Shown piece by piece: positions 1-5,549 of a stretch of 7,609 bases of DNA (position 1 is the first letter of the stretch; each line of letters starts with the position of its first letter). The translations under genes were made by a program, and so were the position numbers. The notes under the pieces are model-generated. The model ran no database searches, was not told where the DNA came from, and saw nothing but the letters and a program-made list of their open reading frames with translations. The stretch covers positions 1 to 7,609 of the forward strand of contig JASHTC010000197.1 of assembly GCA_030040755.1 (NCBI GenBank), in the 5' to 3' direction. The DNA comes from Thermoplasmata archaeon (GTDB taxonomy: Archaea > Thermoplasmatota > Thermoplasmata > Lutacidiplasmatales > UBA184).

Positions 1-1354
1 CGGCGAGCGTGCGGGGGACCGTCTCGAGCGCCTCGGCGAACGACTCGAACGCGATCTGCTCGCGTCCCCCGATCTTGGCCGCCTCGTCCCGAAGCTGCAT
101 CGCGAGCTCCTCGGCCGCGGCGCCGCCCCCGTAGACGTACCGCCCGTCCTCGACCGCGACCGCCGCCACGTTGAGGGCGTCGTCCATCGAGCGCTCGATC
201 TCGTCGAGCACGTGCTCGGTTCCCCCGCGGATCAGGATGGACACGGCCCGGGCCTTCTTGGCGCCCGTGACGAACGTGAGGGCGTCGTCCCCGATCTTGC
301 GCTCCTCCACGAGGCCGGCGGCGCCGACGTCCTGGGGGGTCAGCTCGCTGACCTTCGAGACGATGCTCGCCCCGGTCGCCTTCGCGAGCTTCTCCATGTC
401 GGACTTCTTCACGCGCCGGACGGCGTAGATGCCCTCCTTGGCGAGGAAGTGCTGGGCGAGGTCGTCGATCCCCTTCTGGCAGAGGACGACGTTCGCGCCG
501 GACTTCTTGACCTGCTCGACCATCCGCCGCAGCATGTTCTCCTCCTCCTGGAGGAAGGCGTTGAGCTGGTTCGGGTCGTTGATCTCGATCTTGGCGTCGA
601 TCTCGGTCTTCTTAATCTCGAGCGCGGCGTCCAGGAGCGCGATCTTCGGATTCTCCACCCGGTTGGGCATCCCCGAGTGGACCTTCTCCTTGTCCACGAT
701 GACGCCCTCGATGAGGGAGGTGTCCGTCATGGCGCCGCCCTGCTTCTTGATCAGCTGGATGTTGTCGAGGTCGACGTTGAGCCCCTCGTTGGTCTTCTGC
801 GCGACCGCCGTGACCGCCTTGACGGCGATCTCGGCGAGCTGCTCCCGGTTGTAGGAGACCGCCTTCGAGGCCATCGACGTGACCGCGATCCGCTGCAGGG
901 TCTCGTGGTCCGTGGCCGCGACCGGCATCGAGATCTGCTGGAGGATGTCGAGGGCCTTGGTCGCCGCCAGGCGGTAGCCCTGGGAGATGATCGTGGGATG
1001 GATGTTCTGCTCGATGAGGGCCTCCGCGCGCTTGAGGAGCTCGCCCGCGAGGACGACCGCGGTGGTGGTCCCGTCGCCGGCTTCCTGGTCCTGGGTCTTG
1101 GCGACCTCGACCAGCATCTTCGCGGCCGGGTGCTCGACGTCCATCTCCTTGAGGATGGTGACCCCGTCGTTGGTGACGACCACGTCGCCCATCGAGTCGA
1201 CCAGCATCTTGTCGAGGCCCCGCGGGCCGAGCGTCGAGCGGACCGCGTCGGCGATCGCCTTCGCGGCCTGGATGTTGTTGGCGAGCGCTCCGCGCCCCTT
1301 CTCTCGGCGGGTTCCTTCTCTCAGCACCAGGATCGGTGTCTGTCCGGTTAGCAT
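1..1354 (-). CDS. ths: Thermosome subunit (group II chaperonin), C-terminus cut by window edge
   Basis: This is a subunit of the archaeal cytosolic double-ring chaperonin, which folds proteins in an ATP-driven cavity closed by a built-in lid. The frame is open from the ATG at 1354 to base 2, giving 451 residues; the family runs to roughly 540-550, so about 100 C-terminal residues lie outside. Seen in order: the equatorial segment STLGPRGLDKMLV (40-52), the nucleotide-binding TNDG (61-64) and GDGTT (93-97), the apical domain with IEGVIVDKEKVHSGMP in its first half, and the returning equatorial segment DGRYVYGGGAAAEELA (403-418) followed by GGREQIAFESFAEALE. The ATP-hydrolysis aspartates D63, D94 and D403 are in the expected places. 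The start is fixed by GGAGG 8 bases upstream and a TATA box beyond it. Which paralogue (alpha or beta) this is cannot be told from one gene. Confidence 0.97.
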   Translation of the reverse strand, partial: MLTGQTPILVLREGTRREKGRGALANNIQAAKAIADAVRSTLGPRGLDKMLVDSMGDVVVTNDGVTILKEMDVEHPAAKMLVEVAKTQDQEAGDGTTTAVVLAGELLKRAEALIEQNIHPTIISQGYRLAATKALDILQQISMPVAATDHETLQRIAVTSMASKAVSYNREQLAEIAVKAVTAVAQKTNEGLNVDLDNIQLIKKQGGAMTDTSLIEGVIVDKEKVHSGMPNRVENPKIALLDAALEIKKTEIDAKIEINDPNQLNAFLQEEENMLRRMVEQVKKSGANVVLCQKGIDDLAQHFLAKEGIYAVRRVKKSDMEKLAKATGASIVSKVSELTPQDVGAAGLVEERKIGDDALTFVTGAKKARAVSILIRGGTEHVLDEIERSMDDALNVAAVAVEDGRYVYGGGAAAEELAMQLRDEAAKIGGREQIAFESFAEALETVPRTLA

Positions 1355-1362
1355 GGTTCTAG

Positions 1363-1367
1363 CCTCC
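1363..1367 (-). promoter_or_regulatory. Shine-Dalgarno site of the thermosome gene
   Basis: The minus strand reads GGAGG with an 8-base spacer to the ATG at 1354. It supports this start and shows that the mRNA carries a leader. Confidence 0.75.
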
Positions 1368-1394
1368 GAGATTCCTCTCGGCAGTCGGGTTTGG

Positions 1395-1410
1395 TAGAAA
1401 TGCGGTTCTA
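1395..1410. promoter_or_regulatory. Palindrome at the thermosome promoter, candidate heat-shock operator
   Basis: The sequence is TAGAA, six bases, then TTCTA: a perfect 5-bp inverted repeat. It abuts the TATA box and would lie between it and the predicted transcription start. Archaeal heat-shock repressors of the Phr/HSR1 type bind palindromes in this position at chaperonin and AAA-ATPase genes. Assigning this site to such a regulator is inference; the bases are not the published HSR1 site (CTAAC-N5-GTTAG). Confidence 0.4.
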
Positions 1411-1417
1411 TTTAATA
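1409..1417 (-). promoter_or_regulatory. TATA box of the thermosome gene
   Basis: The minus strand reads TATTAAATA, an A/T island in GC-rich DNA. Transcription would start about 25 bases downstream, near 1388, leaving a leader of about 30 bases that contains the GGAGG site. No strong purine-rich BRE is obvious upstream of it. Confidence 0.75.
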
Positions 1418-1563
1418 CTACCTTGGCCGAGGTTCGGTTCAAGGTCGGGAGTCCCTCTGCTGCTCGACCTCCCGGCGTCTCAGGTCGGGCGCTGCCGCGC
1501 TCTCGACCCGGAGGTCGCCCGCGGCGCCTCTTCGGTCGTCGCTCCGGAGCGCGGCCGACCGGT

Positions 1564-1580
1564 CCTCCCGTGTAGGGAGG
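1564..1580. repeat. Inverted repeat CCTCCC-GTGTA-GGGAGG upstream of the transporter
   Basis: A perfect 6-bp inverted repeat with a 5-base spacer ends three bases before a TATA-like element. It could be an operator for the transporter gene; a transcript hairpin is less likely because it sits upstream of the predicted start site. GC-rich DNA makes chance repeats fairly common. Confidence 0.4.
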
Positions 1581-1582
1581 GG

Positions 1583-1590
1583 TAGTTAAC
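1583..1590 (+). promoter_or_regulatory. Weak TATA-like element of the MFS transporter gene
   Basis: The sequence TAGTTAAC is preceded by the purine-rich GGGAGGGG, which could act as a BRE. Its centre is about 31 bases before the ATG at 1618 and no SD site lies close to that ATG, so the mRNA may be leaderless or nearly so. Confidence 0.35.
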
Positions 1591-1617
1591 GCCAAGGTCA
1601 CTCGCCCCCGACAACGC

Positions 1618-2940
1618 ATGACGGCCGCGGCCCGACCCTATCGTCGCCTCCTTCGCGAGGTCGGCTACCTCCGGGTGTTCGTCGCCGGGCTCGGGTCGGT
1701 CGCCGGGCAGGCGGTCGCCTCGGTCTGCACCATCTGGATCGTGGCCGTCCAGACGGGGTCCACCCTGGACGTGGCCTTCCTCGGCACCTCCCAGCTCGCG
1801 GCGGGGATCATCTTCAGTCTCCTGGGGGGGACCCTCGTCGACCGGTACGACCGTCGCCGGCTGATGGTCCTCTCGGACTTCGTCCGTGCCGTTACCCTCG
1901 CGCTCCTCGTCCTCGACCTCGAGCTGTGGGGGTTCAACCTGCTCGGGTTCCTGGCGGCGATGTTCGTCGTCGCCGCCTTCAGCACCGTGTTCAACCCCGC
2001 GGAGCAGTCGGTCGTTCCCGCGTTGGTCGGACCCGAGCTGGTCCCGGATGCGAACGGCCTGATCCGGTCGACGCGCTCCGGGGTGGGATTCGTGGGGGCC
2101 GCGGTGGCGGGAGCCCTGATCGTGACGGTCGGTCCCGTGACGGGCCTGGCGACGAACATCGGCACCTTCCTCTTCTCCGGGACCCTGTTGACCGGGCTCG
2201 TGGTGGCGTCCCCCCGCCGGGCGTCGGCCCCCCGGGGCGTCCGGTCGACCTACTTCGCGGACCTGGTCGCGGGATTCCGGTGGCTGCGGCGGGCCCGCGG
2301 CTTCCTGGAGCTGACCTTCTCGGCGGGAGTCTTCAACTTCTGTTCGACGGTCGTCGGCACGTTCCTCGTGTTCTTCGCGACGGAGGTACTGCACGGTTCG
2401 GCCCTCCTGTTCGCTGCTCTCCTGGCGGTGGAGGTCGCGGGCACGGCCCTCGGGTCGCTCGCGGTCGGTCGGGTCGGAGCCGTTCGGTGGGCCGGCAAAG
2501 CGTGGGTCCTGCCGTACGGGGTCGTCTCGGGCGCCGTCGCGCTCGTCCTGGCGCTCGTCCCGGTCCCCGCGGTCTCGCTCGCCGCCCTGTTTTCCCTGGG
2601 GCTCCTTGGAGGGTTGGCGGGGACCGCCTGGCTGACCGCCGCCCAGCTCCTCGTCCCCTCCGACATGCAGGGCCGCTACTTCGGGATCGACTCGCTCGGG
2701 AGCTGGGCGATCATCCCGGCCGGCCAGATCGGCGGCGCCTTGATGATCTCGGCCTACGGACTGGACCCGACCTACCTGCTGGCCGGCGTGGTCTGGGTGA
2801 TCGCCGGGGTGGCGTTCCTGGGCGCGCGGGCGATGTGGCGCCTCAGCTACCCGCCCGCGCCGGAGGACGCCGCTAGCTTCCGAGCCGTCGACGACGTTTC
2901 TGGTAGGCCCGGATCGCCCGAAGGAAGTCGGCCCGGGTGA
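1618..2940 (+). CDS. MFS transporter, MFS_3/EntS-like exporter type, 440 aa
   Basis: This is an integral membrane secondary transporter; the subfamily includes enterobactin and drug exporters, but the substrate cannot be read here. About twelve hydrophobic segments span residues 18-405, in two halves joined by a polar stretch near 198-228. The conserved loop between helices 2 and 3 is GGTLVDRYDRRRL (70-82), the MFS motif A. The segment FNPAEQSVVPALV (125-137) followed by DANGL (144-148) is typical of the MFS_3 group. ATG 1618 is the natural start: it gives a short basic cytoplasmic N-terminus before helix 1. The hydrophilic tail from about residue 412 looks low-complexity, and residues 419-440 are encoded opposite the 3' end of the prenyltransferase gene. 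Upstream lie a palindrome and a weak TATA element that may control it. Confidence 0.9.
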   Translation: MTAAARPYRRLLREVGYLRVFVAGLGSVAGQAVASVCTIWIVAVQTGSTLDVAFLGTSQLAAGIIFSLLGGTLVDRYDRRRLMVLSDFVRAVTLALLVLDLELWGFNLLGFLAAMFVVAAFSTVFNPAEQSVVPALVGPELVPDANGLIRSTRSGVGFVGAAVAGALIVTVGPVTGLATNIGTFLFSGTLLTGLVVASPRRASAPRGVRSTYFADLVAGFRWLRRARGFLELTFSAGVFNFCSTVVGTFLVFFATEVLHGSALLFAALLAVEVAGTALGSLAVGRVGAVRWAGKAWVLPYGVVSGAVALVLALVPVPAVSLAALFSLGLLGGLAGTAWLTAAQLLVPSDMQGRYFGIDSLGSWAIIPAGQIGGALMISAYGLDPTYLLAGVVWVIAGVAFLGARAMWRLSYPPAPEDAASFRAVDDVSGRPGSPEGSRPG

Positions 2941-3688
2941 GACCGGGCCACAGGACGTCCGAGAAGTACAGCTCGCTGTAGGCGGATTGCCACAGCAGGA
3001 AGTTCGAGATCCGTTCCTCCCCGCTGGTACGGAAGATCAGGTCGGGGTCGGGGAGGTCGGCGGTGTACAGACGCTGCGAGACCGCCTCCGAGTCGATCTG
3101 GCTCGGTTCCAGGCGCCCGTCCCGTACCTCCTGCGCGAGCGCTCGGATCGCCTCCAGGATCTCGTCCCGGCCCCCATAGGCCAGCGCGACGTTGTAGCGG
3201 TAGGCGGAGTACTTCGCCGTCGCCTGTTCGGCGATGTCGATCGCCTCCTGCACGCGGGGCGGGAGCAGCTTGCGGTTCCCGAGCACCCGCACGCGGATCT
3301 GGTGACGGTGCACGCGCTCGTCGACCGCGATGTCCCGCAGCGCCTTGTCGAACAGGTTCATCAGCCCCTCGAGCTCCTCCGGGGCCCGGCTGAAGTTCTC
3401 CGTGGAGAGTGCGTAGACGGTCAGCACCCGCACGCCGACGTCCAGGCACCAGTCGAGCAGTTTCTCGAGCGTGTCCCGTCCGGCCGCGTGCCCGTCGGTG
3501 ACCGCCATCCCATGCTCCCCCGCGAACCGGCGGTTCCCGTCCATGATGATGGCGAGGTGATGGGGTACCGGCTCGGCCCGGACCCGCTCGAGGAGCATCC
3601 GCTCCTGCGCGTCGCGCAGGGCGTCGCCGACGATGTGCGACAGGTAGGGCGAGGCCTTCCTCGCTTCGGCCTTCTCCTCCTCGGCCAC
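2873..3688 (-). CDS. uppS: Cis-prenyltransferase (polyprenyl diphosphate synthase, UppS family), 271 aa
   Basis: This enzyme condenses isopentenyl diphosphate onto an allylic diphosphate in cis. In archaea the long product, after dephosphorylation, is the dolichol-type carrier for N-glycosylation and surface polymers; that role is taken from the family. Seen: HLAIIMDGNRRFA (44-56) with the catalytic Asp50, GH at 66-67, YALSTENFSR (92-101), YGGRDEI (171-177), and FRTSGEERISNFLLWQSAY (219-237), which binds the homoallylic substrate. The GTG start at 3688 has AGGAG 10 bases upstream; the next internal Met is residue 31, still before the first motif. The N-terminal stretch of about 40 residues, charged at first, precedes the catalytic core; archaeal members commonly have one. 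The gene lies 46 bases behind tRNA-Asp on the same strand, and its 3' end overlaps the convergent transporter gene. Confidence 0.95.
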   Translation of the reverse strand: MAEEEKAEARKASPYLSHIVGDALRDAQERMLLERVRAEPVPHHLAIIMDGNRRFAGEHGMAVTDGHAAGRDTLEKLLDWCLDVGVRVLTVYALSTENFSRAPEELEGLMNLFDKALRDIAVDERVHRHQIRVRVLGNRKLLPPRVQEAIDIAEQATAKYSAYRYNVALAYGGRDEILEAIRALAQEVRDGRLEPSQIDSEAVSQRLYTADLPDPDLIFRTSGEERISNFLLWQSAYSELYFSDVLWPGLTRADFLRAIRAYQKRRRRLGS

Positions 3689-3698
3689 GGGGGGCTAA

Positions 3699-3703
3699 CT
3701 CCT
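3699..3703 (-). promoter_or_regulatory. Shine-Dalgarno site of the prenyltransferase gene
   Basis: The minus strand reads AGGAG, 10 bases before the GTG at 3688. It decides this non-ATG start and implies a leader. That fits transcription from the tRNA side better than from the weak TATA-like CTTAT at 3711-3715, which would give a leaderless mRNA. Confidence 0.55.
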
Positions 3704-3734
3704 GCGGGGGATAAGTGGTCGCGAGGGGGGAAGG

Positions 3735-3840
3735 CGCCCTGGTCGGGAGTTCCGGGGGACGGGGAGAGTCCCCACCCCCCCTTCGAACCCGAGTCCCAGC
3801 CTCGACAGAGCTAGATCCTAGACCACTAGACTACCAGGGC
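3735..3840 (-). tRNA. tRNA-Asp(GTC) interrupted by a 33-nt intron in the T-loop
   Basis: Read on the minus strand from 3840. The acceptor GCCCTGG (3840-3834) pairs fully with CCAGGGC (3742-3736); base 73 is G (3735), as in archaeal tRNA-Asp. The D-arm GTCT / GGAT has two G-U pairs around a loop containing GTGG. The anticodon stem TAGCT / GGCTG has two G-U pairs, and its loop CTGTCGA carries GTC at 3806-3804, followed by G37. The variable loop is 4 nt. The T-stem TCGGG (3792-3788) pairs with CCCGA (3747-3743), but only if 33 bases between them are removed. Then the T-loop is TTCGAAT, the universal consensus, and the mature RNA is 73 nt. CCA is not encoded. Without splicing no T-arm can form, so this is an intron-bearing gene rather than a pseudogene. 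Confidence 0.93.
3749..3781 (-). other. Archaeal tRNA intron at position 59/60 with BHB splice motif
   Basis: The exon-intron fold matches the motif cut by the archaeal splicing endonuclease. The T-stem forms the outer helix. A 3-nt bulge A-C-U (3750-3748) holds the 3' cut between C3749 and U3748. A 4-bp central helix pairs UUCG (3787-3784) with CGGA (3754-3751), one pair being G-U. A second 3-nt bulge A-A-G (3783-3781) holds the 5' cut between A3782 and G3781. Beyond it the intron folds on itself: G3780-3777 pairs with C3755-3758, G3776 pairs with U3759 and U3774 with G3760 around a bulged G3775, then GGGG (3773-3770) pairs with CCCC (3764-3761), closing a 5-nt loop ACUCU. The long G and C runs make the bulged G sensitive to a base-count error. 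Confidence 0.88.
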
Positions 3841-3863
3841 AGCCTCGTCCGCCTATTCGCACC

Positions 3864-3873
3864 ATGCTATGAA
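3864..3873 (-). promoter_or_regulatory. Weak TATA-like element of tRNA-Asp
   Basis: The minus strand reads TTCATAGCAT, centred about 28 bases before the tRNA 5' end. Spacing is right for an archaeal tRNA promoter but the match is poor. If used, its transcript could continue into the prenyltransferase gene, since no T-rich terminator is seen after the tRNA. Confidence 0.35.
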
Positions 3874-3880
3874 CCTTGCG

Positions 3881-3926
3881 CGGGCCGGCCACGGCCGATT
3901 TCCTCTCGGGCCGGCCGCCGGGCCGG
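3881..3926. repeat. Three copies of CGGGCCGG between two divergent promoters
   Basis: Copies lie at 3881-3890 and 3907-3916 (both CGGGCCGGCC) and 3919-3926 (CGGGCCGG). The core GGCC is self-complementary, so each copy is partly palindromic. The rest of bases 3841-4002 holds only the two promoter elements. Function unknown; it may only be base composition. Confidence 0.3.
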
Positions 3927-3952
3927 ACCTGCCGTGCCAGTGGAACCCTCGA

Positions 3953-3960
3953 TTTATTTA
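3953..3960 (+). promoter_or_regulatory. TATA box of the small membrane protein gene
   Basis: The sequence TTTATTTA is a clear A/T island in GC-rich DNA. A start about 25 bases downstream (near 3982) would give a leader of about 20 bases containing the GAGGG at 3991-3995, upstream of the ATG at 4003. Confidence 0.7.
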
Positions 3961-4002
3961 CCGGATGGGCAGAACTCGTGGGTTACCTGCGAGGGATCGA
4001 AC

Positions 4003-4152
4003 ATGGCGCTGAACACGGCCGAGGCGTGGAGCGTAGCGATTGCGGGGATCCTGGCCCTGGTGCTGGCGTTGAACCAGCTCGGGGTGGACGTACCCTCGGC
4101 CCTGGGCGCGGCGATCCACGGCACGGAACAGCTCCTGAACCGGCCGCTCTAG
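4003..4152 (+). CDS. Small single-helix membrane protein, 49 aa, unknown function
   Basis: I do not recognise this protein. It has a short N-terminus (MALNTAEA), one hydrophobic segment over about residues 9-29 (WSVAIAGILALVLAL at its core), and a C-terminus of about 20 residues that could form an amphipathic helix (SALGAAIHGTEQLLN). Support for a real gene comes from signals around it rather than homology: a strong TATA box at 3953, GAGGG about 7 bases before the ATG, and a stop at 4150 matching a compact product. The frame stays open upstream to 3715, but that extension would run through the tRNA region and the promoter, so ATG 4003 is chosen. It may be cotranscribed with the YdeI-like gene 29 bases downstream. 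Confidence 0.65.
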   Translation: MALNTAEAWSVAIAGILALVLALNQLGVDVPSALGAAIHGTEQLLNRPL

Positions 4153-4181
4153 ACCGTTCGGCGGCGGGCGCGCCCTCCGCG

Positions 4182-4535
4182 ATGGACCCCATCTTCTTCG
4201 CCTCCTCGGAGGACCTGCGCACCTGGTTCCTCCGGCACCACCGGACGAGCTCGGAGCTCTGGGTCGGGTTCTTCAAGAAGGGCTCGAAGCCGCGCGGGGT
4301 CACCTACGCCGAGGCGCTCGAGGAGGCCCTCTGCTTCGGCTGGATCGACACGACCGTCCGGCGGGTCGACGCGCTCCGGTACGCCCACCGTTTCGTCCCC
4401 CGTCGGGCCCGGAGCGCATGGACCGAGACGAACGTCGCGCTCGCTCGGGAACTGATCCGGGCGCGCCGGATGCGGGCGGCGGGTAGGCAGGCCTTCGCGG
4501 TCCGCGTCCGATCCCCGCGGGCACGGAAGGCCTGA
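4182..4535 (+). CDS. YdeI/OmpD-associated family protein, short form, 117 aa
   Basis: The sequence resembles the first part of the YdeI/OmpD-associated (so-called bacteriocin-protection) family, whose biochemical role is unclear. Seen: F at 5-6 and WFLRHH (15-20), SSELWVGFFKKGS (23-35), the diagnostic YAEALEEALCFGWIDT (41-56), RFVPRRARSAWTETN (70-84) and ARRMRAAG (92-99). Family proteins are usually near 190 residues with a C-terminal helical OmdA-type segment; this one ends at 117 with a basic tail, and only 9 bases separate its stop from the stop of the convergent isomerase gene, so the C-terminal part is missing. No SD site precedes ATG 4182, which suggests dependence on the small gene upstream. 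The family call is good; whether the short protein is functional is open. Confidence 0.8.
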   Translation: MDPIFFASSEDLRTWFLRHHRTSSELWVGFFKKGSKPRGVTYAEALEEALCFGWIDTTVRRVDALRYAHRFVPRRARSAWTETNVALARELIRARRMRAAGRQAFAVRVRSPRARKA

Positions 4536-4544
4536 GCGGGAGCC

Positions 4545-5540
4545 CTACTGCGGGGCCGAGCGACGCGCGAGGACCCGAGCCAGGTCGCGGGGGCGCACCA
4601 CCCCGCCGGGCGTGATGAAGGCCGTCACGAACCGCGCCGGGGTGATGTCGAAGGCGGGGTTGCGCGAGCGGCTCGTCCGAGGGGTCAGGCGATGGCCCCC
4701 GATGCGGGCCACCTCCTCCTCGCCGCGCTCCTCCACGGGGATCGAGGCGCCACTCGCCCGCCGGGGGTCGAAGGTGCTCCACGGGGCCGCCACATAGAAC
4801 GGGACGCCGTTCTCGTGGGCGACGACCGCCTTCTCGTAGGTCCCGATTTTGTTCGCGAAGTCCCCGTTCCGCGCGATGCGGTCGGCCCCGACGATGACCG
4901 CGTCGACCTCGCCGGTGGCGAGGAAGTGGCCGGCCGCGTTGTCGGCGATCACCGCGTGCGGGATGTGCTCGCGCGCGAGCTCCCACGCGGTGAGCCGCGC
5001 GCCCTGGAGGAGGGGGCGCGTCTCGTCGACCCAGACGAACAGCCGGGCCCCCCGCGCGCGGGCGACCCGCAGCGGGGCGAGGGCGGTCCCCCACTCGACG
5101 GTCGCGAGGGCCCCTGCGTTGCAGTGCGTCAGTACGTTGTGGCTGCGGGCGAACAGGGAGGCTCCCGCGCGGCCGATCGCGTGACACTCGTCGACGACCT
5201 TTCTGCGATAGGCGTCGGCGGCCCGCTGCACGTCCGCGCCGGCCTCCCAGGCCGCCCGAACCGTCTCGATCCCGACGAACAGGTCGTGGGCGGTCGGGCG
5301 GGTCGACCCGAGGAGCTTCGCCGCCTGAGCCGGGGGGTACTTCCCCTGCCGATGGGCCAGGACCATCCCGTAGGCGGCCGCGACCCCGATCGACGGCGCT
5401 CCCCGGACCGTGAGGGTGCGGATCGCCCGCGCGACCGCGTCGACCGACCGAAGACGGAGGATCACCGTGCGGCCGGGCAGGGCCCGCTGGTCGAGCACGG
5501 AGAGCACCCCCCGGCGGTACCAGAGCGCGCGAACCGCCAC
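4545..5540 (-). CDS. mtnA: S-methyl-5-thioribose-1-phosphate isomerase (MtnA-like), 331 aa
   Basis: The family isomerises methylthioribose-1-phosphate to methylthioribulose-1-phosphate in methionine salvage, or ribose-1,5-bisphosphate in the archaeal AMP pathway. The MtnA reading is favoured by RGAPSIGVAAAYG (46-58) and by the active-site segments LTHCNAGALAT (137-147) with catalytic Cys140 and VGADRIARNGDFANKIGT (217-234) with catalytic Asp220. Also seen are VDETRPLLQGARLT (171-184), NAAGH (201-205) and NPAFDITPARFVTAFIT (294-310). Length is close to the usual 340-360. The GTG start at 5540 lies 9 bases after the phosphofructokinase stop, with GGGGG in the gap as a weak SD, so translation is probably coupled. 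No other methionine-salvage gene is in the window. Confidence 0.92.
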   Translation of the reverse strand: MAVRALWYRRGVLSVLDQRALPGRTVILRLRSVDAVARAIRTLTVRGAPSIGVAAAYGMVLAHRQGKYPPAQAAKLLGSTRPTAHDLFVGIETVRAAWEAGADVQRAADAYRRKVVDECHAIGRAGASLFARSHNVLTHCNAGALATVEWGTALAPLRVARARGARLFVWVDETRPLLQGARLTAWELAREHIPHAVIADNAAGHFLATGEVDAVIVGADRIARNGDFANKIGTYEKAVVAHENGVPFYVAAPWSTFDPRRASGASIPVEERGEEEVARIGGHRLTPRTSRSRNPAFDITPARFVTAFITPGGVVRPRDLARVLARRSAPQ

Positions 5541-5549
5541 GGTCGCCCC

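Noticed and set aside
212..1351. A 379-residue open frame on the plus strand
   Set aside because: It is the antisense shadow of the thermosome gene, whose minus-strand translation carries all family motifs. The plus frame is a repetitive Asp/Leu/Arg-rich sequence typical of GC-rich shadows.
3735..3840. tRNA pseudogene or disrupted tRNA
   Set aside because: All stems pair once the insert is removed, and the insert has a complete splice motif with the cuts where a consensus T-loop requires them. Decay would not keep this.
3881..3926. CRISPR or tandem repeat array
   Set aside because: The repeated unit is only 8-10 bases, unevenly spaced, and made only of G and C in GC-rich DNA. It is recorded as a minor repeat only.
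3715..4002. N-terminal extension of the small membrane protein frame
   Set aside because: It would start opposite the tRNA 3' region, run through the tRNA and cross the TATA box at 3953. Composition changes at ATG 4003, which has its own SD site.
4536..4544. Terminator between the convergent YdeI-like and isomerase genes
   Set aside because: Only 9 bases separate the two stops, with no T-run or hairpin.
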